NCBI GenBank assembly: GCA_032622095.1
Contig: CP136063.1
Span: 12,129,814-12,193,813 of the forward strand
DNA from: Siphonodentalium dalli
Lineage: Eukaryota; Mollusca; Scaphopoda; Gadilida; Siphonodentaliidae
Reading direction: 5' to 3'
Length of the DNA stretch: 64,000 bases
Shown here one piece after another: positions 42,301-53,818 of the stretch (position 1 is the stretch's first letter; every line of letters begins with the position of its first letter). The notes beneath the pieces were generated by a model. It was given only the letters and a program-made list of their open reading frames with translations. It had not been told where the DNA came from and searched no databases. The position numbers were made by a program, and so were the translations under genes.

Positions 42301-42880
42301 GTTACGCAACATAAGGGTATTCTTCTGAAGTCTGAGAAATGTATTGCCGAAAAGAGTTAGCCAACTGATAAACAGTAAAGAGTGGCTATTTGATATTTAG
42401 AGCCTAGTACATTAACGTATGTACACCGTATGTGCAATTGTCTGTAGCACATATCAACTGCATAATAAGGTTTATATATCTGTCCCACGGTATTTAGTAT
42501 TGACATACAAAGGTCCAATAGGAACATTACACCTTATAACGGATTTGTGTCCGTGGTAACACCACTTATACATAGCTTGCTTTAATTCCAAATAAAACAC
42601 ACAAAATTATGCAAGTTAGCAAACACCACAGTTCGCGGTTGTTACGAAACAGTGGGGTTTATAAATAGAGTGTTTACGGAAATTATTAGAGAGCTTTGAG
42701 AGAATCTCTGCACGGTGAGTTCTTCGTAGTTCTATGTTTACTGGTAACAGCTGAGCGGTCAGTAACTGAGAAAATGTTACCCTCGAGGGTAACACGTGAT
42801 TTGCGGCCCGCCGTGTTACGCACTCTCAGCCAATCAGAAGAGAGGGAAATAGGACGAAGGATAATAATTTGTATTATAAA
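39342..42880. repeat. three about 1.1-kb repeat units each led by a hairpin
   Basis: Hairpins at 39342-39491 and 40462-40606 are near-perfect inverted repeats of about 65-70 bp per arm (acagttatcgcccg ... acctggaatgtca). At 41933-42000 only the left half remains. After each comes the same block of about 0.9 kb: cctccttaatagcaggcata, ttatgttggaatc, ataaggtttat, gcaaacaccacagttcgcgg, gtggggtttataaaaactg and agccaatcagaagagagg. Unit 2 follows unit 1 at about 1,115-1,120 bp. Between units 2 and 3 about 400 bp of other sequence is inserted (41521-41932, with a poly-A run). No conserved reading frame. The CCAAT and TATA-like words near the unit end are suggestive of a promoter but unproven. Confidence 0.8.
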
Positions 42881-42895
42881 ACAATATATTAACAA

Positions 42896-43407
42896 TAAAG
42901 ATGGATTATCTCTTTAAATAACAAATTTTAAATAGTTGCGTGGGTATAAAATAATAAATATGAACTGAAAAGCTTCTATCAAATTAATATTGATTTTATT
43001 TCGAATATTTCAATTGTGACTGTTAATGTGTCAATTTTTAGAACAGACCATTCGGATGATACCATTTTGCGATATAGAGCACTGTGATGTTCCTATGGCT
43101 ACGCACCGAAAGTCAAATGTCCCAGATTAATTGTTTGTATTGTTTTGTTCCATAGTTATAAGCGATAATGAGTATAATTAACGTTTATTTGTGACCAAAT
43201 TGTACAATAAAATTTCTGGTCTCTGTTAACAGTAACCACTATTGTTCGTTAGCTAAACTACTACACCGTTTAGACTAGAAAATATTCGAAATAACATTAA
43301 TATTAATCGATAGGAGCATTTCTGGACAGGAGTCTTCGATTCAGATATAATAGTTATACCCCGGTAACTATATAAAACATGTTTACAAAGAAATAATCCA
43401 CCTTTAA
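42896..43407 (-). mobile_element. TTAA MITE, copy 5
   Basis: Reverse copy of about 512 bp with both inverted arms. The right end has TTAA (43404-43407). The left end reads ATAAAG, so the left TTAA has a T-to-A change or was never there. Confidence 0.82.
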
Positions 43408-43460
43408 TGATGTATTCAGAATACATGTTTAATTTTAAACAATCTTGTTTTTTTAATTTG

Positions 43461-44662
43461 TAAATTCTCTAATTTATGAAGTATTTATATATGCCATCAA
43501 CGTTTGTTTTTCGGTTGATCTATGAGCGTATAGACCGATCAGTAGACGAATAACATACTGTATGTTATTCGTCTACGCTCATAGATCAACCGAAAACGAC
43601 GTTGATGGCTTATAATTACAACTATAACACTTTATTTTCAGCTTTCTACTATTAATCCATCTCAGAAAATTAATTGCCAAAACATGATTTTCCGTTGGAC
43701 GATCTCAAAATTTCGTTGATGGGCCGAAAATAAATTGGCCGAAATTGTCAACGAGCAACTTCGTCAAGCAAACTTTCAGAAAATAAATATTTACACTTCA
43801 ACTTCAATTTTCAGCAATGAACTATCCATGATACAAAGAATTACTTGCTTGGCTACGATTTACGTTTAAAATGACTCAATAACAACCCAATAATTATCAA
43901 CACACACAGAGTCGAATCCGCGATCTCCGGTAAAATTATTAACTCCAGACCAGTCCAGACTCCAGCCCGATGGCCGATGTAATTTGTAAACAAATGCCCT
44001 GATCATATCTAATGTACTCGTGACAAATGTCATGTCATTAGCATTGTTATGAAGCTGAAAAATGTTAATAGGGTTGTAATCGGGTAACACATTTTATTTA
44101 TTTCCAATAAATTTTGCCATGTTGATCAGCCTGATTTATGATAAGTTGTGTTCACAGCAGTAACTATACATGTTGTCATAGACGCTTTTTCGAAAATTGG
44201 ACAAATAAAAAACGCGGCACGAACTTTGACTGTTCAATCAAGCTTTACAAAAACATAAATACGGCTGAAATGAACAGACATAAGTATAGTATAGTGCAGA
44301 TAAGAAGCAGAGACATGAATATAGACATAGACTACTTGTTCAAATGTTTATAACATTGAGTTTTCGAGTTGTGTTTTCACTGAAATTCTAATGGAATTCT
44401 CGTTCCGCGCTTTCGCGTCATCCGGGGACGTCGTTGGAGCGACGGTTATAGACTCGCCCAATTTTCTTAAAGTGTCACTACGCGATGTGACCCGTCTACT
44501 GCAAAGTATATGCACTGATAGACGCAGGTCACGCGGTAGCCTCTCGACCAATCAAATGCCCGCATTTCGACGAAAACGAAAGTAGTTGTAATTAAATTAT
44601 TATATTAGACCTACTAGTAGGTCTCATATAATATAAATACTTCATAAATTAGAGAATTTTCA
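43461..44662. repeat. 1.2-kb segment between 28-bp inverted repeats, with hairpins
   Basis: attctctaatttatgaagta and eight more bases at 43462-43490 recur in exact reverse complement at 44631-44659. Inside lie a long hairpin (43493-43609; arms of about 50 bp, the left arm carrying about 13 extra bases) and, next to the right end, an 18-bp perfect palindrome agacctactagtaggtct (44607-44624). No transposase is seen. A 64-codon frame at 44391-44585 has no recognisable domain. This could be a non-autonomous DNA transposon. Confidence 0.6.
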
Positions 44663-45430
44663 AATAACTCTTCAGACTTCATGCATATTTAATGTTAAAT
44701 TCAAAATAAATTTGTTTTACTCACAATTGGAAACTTCTTTGTGTCTTCGTTGTCATTGACTTCAATAAGACTACGAATTCAAAGCAGAGAGTCTTGACAG
44801 GAGTCAGGACTCAGCAGACGAATTTGACAGCTGCTGCACGTTGTTTTGTTTTGTTTATTTACTTAACGCTTCATATGTCAGAGTGCGTGTCACTCGTATT
44901 GGTTGATACAAATGAGGTGCCGAATGAGACTTTTAGCCAACGAATGGGCAGCGTCATGTCACATACCTGAGAAGTCGCATTGTTGAAACTGAAGCGAAGA
45001 GAAAAATGGCGGCCTCCAGTGTAAATTAATATGCAGTAGTCTAGCAGACAAGTACCCGTTTTGGTCTAACCCAAAATTATCTGTTAAAGTGTTTTTCTCG
45101 ACTGATAATTCATTAGTAGGATTTCGGCAACTGTTTTCCGGTTGATGTGGACTTGTAACCATTGGAGAAATTGAAATATTCAAAATTGCATATGAGAAAT
45201 ATATTATACCCCACTTTATGGTTCTACAAATATTATATATTGTGCACATGCGCACAAGAAAATTATCCCTTGTGATTAATTAAATGACACATTAATTAAT
45301 ATGTCCTAAGTAGACTAAGAATATAAAACTAGAAAAGTCTTTATTATGGCGGCGACTATAAATATTTGGTTACCACCCCACCCTTGGACAGAACATAGCA
45401 CAATTGACCCAGATTAACCATTTATATAAT
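44663..45430. other. no gene; two ATGGCGGC words
   Basis: AAAAATGGCGGCC at about 45003 and TTATGGCGGCGAC at about 45342 resemble the YY1-type initiator found at some animal promoters. A reversed CCAAT word (ATTGG) lies upstream near 44899. The first ATG gives only seven codons before a stop. No gene can be supported. Confidence 0.25.
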
Positions 45431-45747
45431 ACTAGCCGATGAGCCCGACGTTGTTCGGGCTATTCAAAAACCAAATTTCAATTCGATAGCTCCACCTGTT
45501 TACGAGATCTGGTCTGCGCATGCGATAGCTCTACCCGTTTCCGAGATCTGGTGTGCGCGAAGCTGGCGTCGCACTGGCTCGGCGACCCGATAAAATTCGT
45601 ATCCGGGGCAAGATACATTCACATAACAAATTTCAAGTCAATAGCTCCACCCGTTTCCGAGATCTCGTCTGCGCATGCGCGAAGCTGGCGTCGCACGGGC
45701 TCGGCGACCCGATAAAATTCGTATTTGGGGCAATATACATTCACATA
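45431..45747 (+). mobile_element. retroposon-like repeat X, left part (host of the LINE)
   Basis: Starts actagccgatgagcccgacg (a short stem agcccgacgttgttcgggct follows). It contains 117-122-bp subrepeats beginning aatttcaa.tc.atagctcc. The copy is cut at 45747 in 'cattcacata' and resumes at 52111 with 'cataccaaatttc'. Repeat X resembles SINE or RTE-type LINE tails in its gacagacagacaaacagaca end (at 52283 and 52781), but its class is not certain. Confidence 0.75.
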
Positions 45748-46159
45748 CTGCTACTACTTCCGGTGTCGACAATGTGAAGATGCTTTATTTCTCGGTGCTT
45801 TGATGAGCAAATATTTCTGAAATGAAGGATTCGTTGTGTGCGCTATTTGGATCATGGTGATTTAAGGAGTCGCTGATTCTGGGAGGCTGGTAAAAACTGA
45901 TATTGTCGCATGATATTTTATGCATTCTGACATCGTTCGAAACATAATGTATTCTGTGTGAATCGCACGATGGTCGGCCATTTTACGCCAAATTGACTCA
46001 ATCATTGATGTACTATGTGTTGTTGATCAAACGACAAAACATGACCTACTTTCTCCTCGACTCGTGTTGTTTACCGGCTATTATATATGACTGTGCACTG
46101 TTGCGCTGTTGTTACTGAGTAGGAACAATCTATTTGATATTTGTATTCTTGATGTCGAC

Positions 46160-47161
46160 ATGGGGAAAGGTAAAAAAGATCTCAAACAAAAGTTGGCAGA
46201 AAAATCATTCAACGAAGACTCCGATCAACCGGACAAGAAAATGAATTCGGACAAAGACAACTCACATGATGAGTGTGCCAACCAAACACCGGAATATATA
46301 CTGCAGTTGATTGACACAGTGAATGAAATAAAGAGTAAAATGATAACAAAGGAGGACTTAAATGAAACTGTTACCAAGCTAGTTGATAGCAAACTTGAAC
46401 AATGGGATCAGAGGTTATCCGGGATGGAAAAAAAACAAGAAGAGGTAGTTAAACAGATTAAAGAAAAGGAAATAAAAGTTGAAAAAAAGGAAACTGAACT
46501 GAACCAAAGAGAGTTAGAACTAAACAAAAAACTTGATGAATGTACGAAGAAAATTGAAAAAATGGATTTGTTCAAGAATCAGATGATCTTAATGGATGCT
46601 AAAATAGAAGAAAATGCCAATGGAATAAATAGGAATGAACAATACTCACGCAAGGACAGTCTTCGTATTATGGGTCTCAATGAGGAACAGGGAGAAACTG
46701 CCCGAATGTGTGCCAATAAAGTTATTTGGCTTGCAAAAACTGCTCTCAGCATTAATATCAACGACAGTGACATATGCATTGCCCACAGGTTGAATAAATC
46801 TAAAAGTATGTCAGTGCGCCCAATTATTGTAAAATTCAATAACAGATTCATCATGTCAGATATTATAAAAAAACGACGTGCTCTTAAGACCTTTAAGGTT
46901 CTTAAGATGACATCAGGGAAGGTTTATATCACAGAGGATATCACCTCAATCAACCAAAAACTCCTCAATCGTGCATATCAGACGGATTCAGTTTAAAACG
47001 CTTGGATGGCCAATGCCAAACTTTTTCTAAAACCTAAATGTGGTGATGTGAAGAAATTTACAACTTCTGGTGACTTGGACCGAATTCTTGCTGATGACTT
47101 GCGAGAAGGAAGTGACAGTGAACATGACGAGGACATTAATGATGAAATCAAGGGTGACTGA
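46160..47161 (+). pseudogene. LINE ORF1 protein (coiled coil, RNA-binding type), one stop
   Basis: 334 codons including one stop, starting M-G-K-G-K-K-D-L. Residues of about 85-160 form a long charged coiled coil (E-K-K-Q-E-E-V-V-K-Q-I-K-E-K-E and onward). Then comes N-E-Q-Y-S-R-K-D-S-L-R-I-M-G and C-I-A-H-R-L, R-P-I-I-V-K-F, the RRM-like core typical of LINE ORF1 proteins, which bind the element RNA. The TAA at 46994-46996 is followed in the same frame by N-A-W-M-A-N-A-K-L-F-L-K-P-K and an acidic tail to 47161, so it is a point nonsense change, not the natural end. Confidence 0.8.
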
Positions 47162-47171
47162 AATGGGCCAT

Positions 47172-47815
47172 GTGATATGGATACATAGGGCATTAAAATT
47201 GACTGTGTTTTATATATAAATACTTTACGAAACTTCCAACTAGAAGAAATCTAAGTTATATAACAATAAGCTTTGGCCATTACTTATTAAGTGCTATTTT
47301 CGCGTACTGCTTTATCTTTGATCGGTCTTAATTTTATGTGTATATGTGTGTATGTTGGTAACTTGGTATATATCTGGCTTATATGCACATGTCTGCACGT
47401 GATATGGATACATATGGCATTGAAATTGACTGTGTTTATAAATAAATACTTTACCAAACTTCCAACTTGAAGAAATCTACATTATAAAATATTATGCTTT
47501 GGTTATTACTTATTAAGTGCTATTTATGCATACTGCTTTATCTTTGATCAGTCTCAATTTTTTATGTATATGTGTGAATGTTGGTATATATATCTGCAGA
47601 TATCAGCAGGTGATATAGATACATGACACATAGGGCATTGAAATTGATTGCGTTTATATATAAATACTTTACCAAACTTCCAACTTGAAGAATTCTACAT
47701 TATATACTAATATGCTTTGGCTATTTCTTATTAAGTGCAAATTACGCATACTGTCTTTGATCAGTCTAAGTTTTATATGTGTATGTTGGTATATATCTGC
47801 AGATATCGGTAATAT
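47172..47815 (+). repeat. three tandem copies of about 215 bp between ORF1 and ORF2
   Basis: Units start gtgatat.gatacat at 47172, 47399 and 47610. They share gcattgaaattgactg, ttaccaaacttccaacttga and ttacttattaagtgc. The rest of the spacer to 48360 has no gene. Confidence 0.85.
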
Positions 47816-48390
47816 GTAGTCGTGCCTGTTTTTGCCGCTCTATTTGATAATTCACGTGGTCGCCTTTACTATTGTTGACAATGTGTAAATGAGCATGGTC
47901 ACGTCGCGTTGATTTGATTGAGCGGATATTTCCCGTCGATTCGATTGGCTGTTCCAAATGATTTTTTCCCACGGTGGCTGAAGGCTAATGACAGCTGGTT
48001 TTCCCCGCGAAAATTGTTTCGTGATTTCACCGTTCGTTGTCTCGAAATATTATGGACATGTCATGATTCAACATTAAAGAAATAACATGATTTTTCCTGA
48101 CTATATTCCAAGTATTTATAATGCGATTTAAACATGCCAGTCGATAGTATCCAGTTTGGCGACATTTTCACTATAATAACCGTACATAAAATGTTTTCTT
48201 TTTCTCAGTTTATTTTTTTTATTTGTTTGCAATGTTTTATGTCTACACAATGTATATAACCCCTGCTCTGCCAGTTTACTGCCTATTTGTGTGAATACCG
48301 TGGACCTCTTATTCATATCTTTATCTGAACTACGATTTGATGAATATTTAACTAATTTTTGTTGTGAAATCGAGGGAGCTCCTAATAATT

Positions 48391-51300
48391 ATGGCAGGTA
48401 ACATTTCATTGGATGAGATCCAGAATAACGATGAATTCAATTTGCAAAATACATTAACCCAACTAAGCATAAGTGCAGACGAGACGGTAATTTCGGAAAC
48501 AATAACTCACTGTAACTATCATTCTCCAACTGAGTTTCAGTCTAAATATCAAGACAATGACAAAACCTTTTCTGCATTTAGTTTAAATTGTCAAAGTCTA
48601 AATGCTCATTGGGACGACTTTCAACAATTGATTTGCGAAATGCAAGGAAATGGAACCCAGATGTGTGTGATCGCTCTACAAGAGATTTTTAGAATCCGAG
48701 ACAGCGAGAGCTATGAAATGTCGGGATACCATTCTCTTTTATATAAAACTAGACCAGAGGGGGACGACGGTAGAGGGGGAGTGGGCATGTTTATTCGAGA
48801 TGATTTGAAGTTCACAATTAGAGATGACTTGTCTGTTTTTATTCCCCACGTATTTGAATCAATTGTTGTAGAAATATTTTTTGGAAGAAACAAAAGTTTC
48901 ATATGTGCATCGATATATCGACCAAATACCCCACCACTTGCTGATTTGGATGCCTTTATACAGAAAATGGAGAGTTTTACAAATTCTCTGCGATCTTCCG
49001 GAAAACGTGCCCTGATTTTAGGTGATTTTAATATTAACCTTTTAAAATCAGAATCGCATTCCAAAACGAATGAATTTCTCGATAACATGTACTCTGACTG
49101 TTTTCAACCAGTTATCTATAAACCGACACGAGTAACTGGATACTCTGCTACACTCATTGACCATATTTATAGCAATAATTGCGAAAACAAGATGGAAGCT
49201 GGTATTATTCTGACTGATGTATCTCATCATTTTGGAGTCTATTACATGGAAAATTTCAATGATACTTTATGTATACCAGATATGAAATATAAAAGGCAAT
49301 TCACAAAAAAACATATGGATGACTTCAAACGCTGCTTGCTTGCTTCCGACTTCTCTCCAATACTCAATGAACTTGATCCAAATTATTCATATACTAAATT
49401 CTCTGAGATAGTCCAGACTGCATTTCAGAAATCCTTTCCATTAATTTCCAACAAATCAAAGAAGCATGTTAAGAAGCATTAATGGATGACAAATGGTCTT
49501 TTAGCCTCATCAGATATGAAACATCGTTTGTATAAAAAATATCTTAAAACACCAAATAGCCTGAATAGAGAAACATACAAAAACTACTGTAAAGTTTTCA
49601 ATAAAGCAAAACGTTACTGTAAATTAACTTATTATAAGCGGATTTTGGAATATAATAGGCGCAATATGAAGAAAACATGGGAAATTCTAAATACAGTTAT
49701 TAAACGGGGACGAAAGCAAAGCATGCCGAATATAATATCTGTTAATGGAGTTGATAAAACTAATGCCCATGATATTACTGAAGAATTTAATAAATTTTTC
49801 GCAGATGTAGGCAGTCGTGTATCTTCCAATATACCTATCGCTGGCAAGACGGCAGAATCATATCTGAAGGGGTCGTATATGAAGAGCTTTTGTATGTTCC
49901 CGACATCATCCGCAGAAATAGTTACATTGTCAAATGCATTACATTCCAAACAGAGTTGTGGACACGACAATATATCCATTTCACTGGTCAAGTTGATTAG
50001 TCCCGAAATTGCTAATCCTCTATCACATATAATTAATAGATCTTTTGAAACTGGAATAGTTCCTTCGGAAATGAAAATTGCAAAGGTAGTACCAGTTCAT
50101 AAACCTGGAAATCGTCAAATTCTGGACAACTATAGGCCAATCAGTATCCTACCTTCGTTTTCTAAATTACTGGAAAAGGCTATGTATAATAGGCTTATTC
50201 ACTTTGTCGACAAACATAATATCTTACACCAGCATCAATATGGATTCAGGAAAAACCATTCAACAATCCATCCAATCTTCCATTTACTCGAAAATATTTG
50301 TATAGAGAACAAAAGATCAAAAGACTTTACCATGGCAGTTTTCTTAGACCTATCAAAAGCATTTGATACAATTGACCATAGTATTCTCTTGAAAAAACTT
50401 CACCATTATGGTATAAGAGGTATATCGAACGATTGGTTCCGGAACTACTTGACTGACCGGAAGCAATACATTGCCATGCACGACTCTCGGTCTCCTACTA
50501 TGGATATTAGTCTTGGGGTCCCTCAGGGGTCCATATTGGGTCCTCTCCTTTTTGTATTGTATGCGAATGATATTCGAAACTCAACAAATTTAAATCCCTT
50601 ATCATTTGCTGATGACACAACAGTGTACAAATCCGATACCAATATCTTGAAACTAGAACGTGAAATAAACCTTGAACTACAAAAGCTCTTCCAATGGTGT
50701 TGTGCGAACCGCCTTTCCTTAAATGCTAACAAAACACGCTACATTCTATTTGATCCTTTGAAATTGGTACCGAAAAGCGCACAAATTAATCTTGTAATCA
50801 ATAATATTCCTGTTGAGCGAGTAGGCGAAGATTTTAGGGAGAAAAGTGTAAAATTCCTAGGCATTGAAATGGATGAAACCCTCAACTATAATGCGCACAT
50901 CTCCAAACTTTGCTCTAAAGTAGCGAATGCAAATTTCGCATTGAACAAAGTAAAAAAAATTCTCCCATTTAATGCTCTGAAGACACTTTACCACTCGCTT
51001 GTACATAGTTATCTCTTATATGGCATAGAAATTTGGGGTCATAGTAGGCACGCCCACAAACTATTCCTACTTCAAAAAAAGTCAATAAGAATTCTCAACA
51101 ATAAAAAATATAATTCACACACTGACCCCCTTTTCAGTAGAATAACATATTCAAATTAAATGACATTTACAAACTTGGAATATCCCTTTTAATGTTAGAC
51201 TGGAGAAATGATAGACTGCCTGCATCGTTTAAATTCTACTTTGCAATTAATCAAGGGAACACTCGTCAAAAGGGTTTGTTCAAAATTGCCAAATCACGAA

Positions 51301-51479
51301 TAAAATCGCTTGACTCATTTCCAACTTTTAAATTTCCTGCCATATGGAATGACTTAAACAAAAAGCTTCGAGAAGAGCCCTTTCGGGAGATATTCAGGAG
51401 AAAGTTCATTAGTGAATGTATTAGTTCCTATCCCACTGAAGTAACTTGTACAAATCCATATTGCCCGGAATGCCCATAA
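48391..51479 (+). pseudogene. LINE ORF2: endonuclease and reverse transcriptase, stop and frameshift
   Basis: The endonuclease part shows S-L-N-C-Q-S-L-N-A-H, I-A-L-Q-E, G-R-G-G-V-G, G-D-F-N-I-N-L-L, T-L-I-D-H-I-Y and S-H-H-F-G. A TAA at 49480-49482 breaks the frame; the same frame goes on with W-M-T-N-G-L-L. Reverse transcriptase: [35 protein letters not shown] and F-A-D-D (about 50605-50616). At about 51145-51160 a one-base shift moves the frame; the C-terminus continues as L-N-D-I-Y-K-L-G-I and ends N-P-Y-C-P-E-C-P at 51479. Motifs fit the Jockey/CR1/L2 group. Two lesions make it inactive. Confidence 0.85.
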
Positions 51480-52110
51480 TAATATCCCCATCTATTATGT
51501 ATATATACACGTATTATATAAATGTTTATGGCTATCGTGCCATATTATTCAACTACACCAATGACATTTCCCGTCGTACATTGCTCCAGCTAATGTATGA
51601 TTTTCTGACTGGATCTCATCCAATGGAACCTCGCGAGTTATTCACCTAAATTTATGACCGTGGCTTTTCTAATTAATGATTGTAAATACAAGTAATACAT
51701 AAAAAGTTTTGCGTGATATGACCAATCGATATAAATATATAGGTTAAACTCGCGTGGTCACTCATCCGTATGCTCCCTTGATTTCGAATTCATTCCTAAA
51801 TTATCCTATATACAAAATTGTATATTTTATAATTGACCACAGTTATTCTATATAATATACCATCGTTCACGCAGCTCCCAGGCAGAGCAGAGTGTTCTTT
51901 TAATGACTAATTGGGGTGGGCAGTAAGACAGCCAATTATTGGATATGCCCTCCCCAGGCAAGGAGCAATCAGCCCATCTGGTGGATAGTTATCCCAGATG
52001 GGTTAGCATAGATTTTGTTGTATTTTCTTTTAATCTGTATTAACTTTATTATCTTCATTATTATTTGTGCATATTTTGTTGGAGTTGCTCTTTGTCAATA
52101 AAGTATCTCT
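51480..52110 (+). other. 3' untranslated region of the LINE with two stem-loops
   Basis: One inverted repeat pairs ggggtgggca with tgccctcccc (about 51913-51957) and another pairs cccatctgg with ccagatggg (51974-52002). Closely spaced stem-loops near the 3' end are known recognition sites for the reverse transcriptase in several LINE families. The element ends caataaagtatctct. Confidence 0.6.
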
Positions 52111-52328
52111 CATACCAAATTTCAAGTCGATAGCTCCACCCGTTTCCGAGATCTCGTCTGCGCATGCGCTGCATGGGCGTCGCACGGGCTCGCCAATACG
52201 ACAACGACGACCGCCTGGTCAAACTACACACACGTACCAAGTTTTGTCCCGATCGGTCGAGAATCGTAGATTTGTATTAATGACAGACAGACAAACAGAC
52301 AGACAGAGGTCTTCAAAATATATATGAG
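52111..52328 (+). mobile_element. retroposon-like repeat X, right part of the interrupted copy
   Basis: Continues the copy broken at 45747, from cataccaaatttcaagtcga through the gacagacagacaaacagaca tail to cttcaaaatatatatgaga. The next copy starts directly after it. Confidence 0.75.
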
Positions 52329-52832
52329 ACTAGCCGATGAGCCCGACGTTGTCCGGGCTATTCAAAAACCAAATTTCAAGTCGATAGCTCCACCCGTTTC
52401 CGATATCCGGTCTGCGCATGCGCGAAGCTGGCGTCGCACGGGCTCGGCGACCCGATAAAATTCGTATCCGGGGCAAGATACATTCACATATCAAATTTCA
52501 AGTCGATAGCTCCACTCGTGTCCGAGATCTCGTCTGCGCATGCGCGAATCTGGCGTCGCACGGGCTCGGCGACCCGATAAAATTCGTATTCGGGGCAAGA
52601 TACATTCACATACCAAATTTCAAGTCGATAGCTCCACCCGTTTCCGATATCTCGTCTGCGCATGCGCTGCACGGGCGTCGCACGGGCTCGCCAATACGAC
52701 AACGACCACCGCCTGGTCAAACTACACACACGTACCAAGTTTCGTCCCGATCGGTCGAGAATCGTAGATTTGTATTAATGACAGACAGACAAACAGACAG
52801 ACAGACAGAGGTCTTCAAAATATATATGAGAT
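52329..52832 (+). mobile_element. retroposon-like repeat X, intact copy
   Basis: Starts agccgatgagcccgacgttg, has three 122-bp subrepeats (at about 52372, 52494 and 52616) with the cgcatgcgc palindrome, and ends gtcttcaaaatatatatgag. It is head-to-tail with the interrupted copy. A 150-codon open frame across it is not considered a gene. Confidence 0.75.
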
Positions 52833-53319
52833 ATGCAGGGTATCTGGCGGTGGATGTGACATATTGCTGATAACTTCGTACGTAATACTGTGCGCAGCAC
52901 TGGGTTCTATATACATGTATAGACCCTTTTAATTATTTTTGCACCTGTATAAACGTATATTGTCAATTTGGCATAACTATGTGCCTTGCTACTTACGTTG
53001 GATAACATGTGCGAATCCTCTCCGGTCAGCTCACAACAATGACTTACAGGCCCGCCAAATATATCACCATATCATGGTTAAATGGAAAAAACGTATTATT
53101 GTATATTCACATACGACCAGGGTGGTTGTTTACTTATTTTATATATTCCTATGAACAATTCCTTCTCACTAAAGGAGACGACATTCACTATTCACACAAT
53201 CCAATACAACATTAGCGAGTAATGTGGTTACTCTGGATGAGGTCAGGGACTCGGACACTTATGGTTTTGCCGCAAAATGGAAGGAAATAATGCGGTACGT
53301 ATTTAGAGCCTAACATTCT
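52833..53319. other. no gene seen
   Basis: AT-rich sequence without recognisable features. Confidence 0.4.
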
Positions 53320-53815
53320 ACCTGGAAATGATTGCCATTATTTCTCCCCAACACAGGCCCATGACTATTTGAATAAGAAAACAAAATGTTTAACTGGAAT
53401 TGTAAGAGCTTAAATGCAAATTTCGAATTTCTGTGTAACGTTCTATGCGACTTGAAATCCACCGATGAATTTGACATAATTGTCTTAACAGAAACGTTTA
53501 AAATTTGTCACACCTCCGATACCAAATACCGGGTTATCATCCCATGGAATTTAGATGTCGGTTTGACGACGACGATGGCAGGGGAGGGATATGTTTATTC
53601 GTTAAAGACAGCATTCCATACAACATTTGACCCGATCTCACTGAATTCATTCGGCATGGAAATCATAACTCCCATATCGTCATTTGCGTTTACAGGCCGA
53701 ATACAGCACCAAAAGCTGATATCGATAAATTCATGGCGAAATTCGATGGCATTTTAGAAAACAAATAAAGATCACAAGTCATACATAGCAGGGGACTTCA
53801 ATATAGCCTAACTTT
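53320..53815 (+). pseudogene. LINE endonuclease fragment
   Basis: Pieces in order: C-H-Y-F-S-P-T-Q (about 53333), then F-N-W-N-C-K-S-L-N-A-N-F-E-F-L, I-I-V-L-T-E-T-F-K, then in another frame D-D-D-G-R-G-G-I-C-L-F-V-K-D, then Y-R-P-N-T-A-P, and finally A-G-D-F-N-I-A before a stop. These are the ordered endonuclease motifs of a LINE close to the one at 48391. Several frameshifts are present. The TTAA MITE pair starts four bases later, so the fragment end is close to that insertion. Confidence 0.75.
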
Positions 53816-53818
53816 ATG

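Larger units (their letters stand above)
45748..52110 (+). mobile_element. Jockey/CR1-like LINE, full length, inserted in repeat X
   Basis: 6,363 bp. It is bounded on both sides by the interrupted repeat X, with CATA at 45744-45747 and again at 52111-52114. Order: about 410-bp leader, ORF1, a 1.2-kb spacer with a tandem repeat, ORF2 with endonuclease and reverse transcriptase, and a 630-bp 3' region with two stem-loops, ending aataaagtatctct without a poly(A) run. Both reading frames carry breaks, so it is inactive. Confidence 0.82.

Noticed and set aside
42890-42900. TA rather than TTAA as the MITE target duplication
   Set aside because: Copy 5 lacks a left TTAA and would fit TA, but the other 14 of 15 inspected ends have TTAA, so TTAA with one mutation is more likely.
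52418-52870. 150-codon frame across repeat X
   Set aside because: It consists of the 122-bp subrepeats. The same words appear in other frames at 45553 and 52540.
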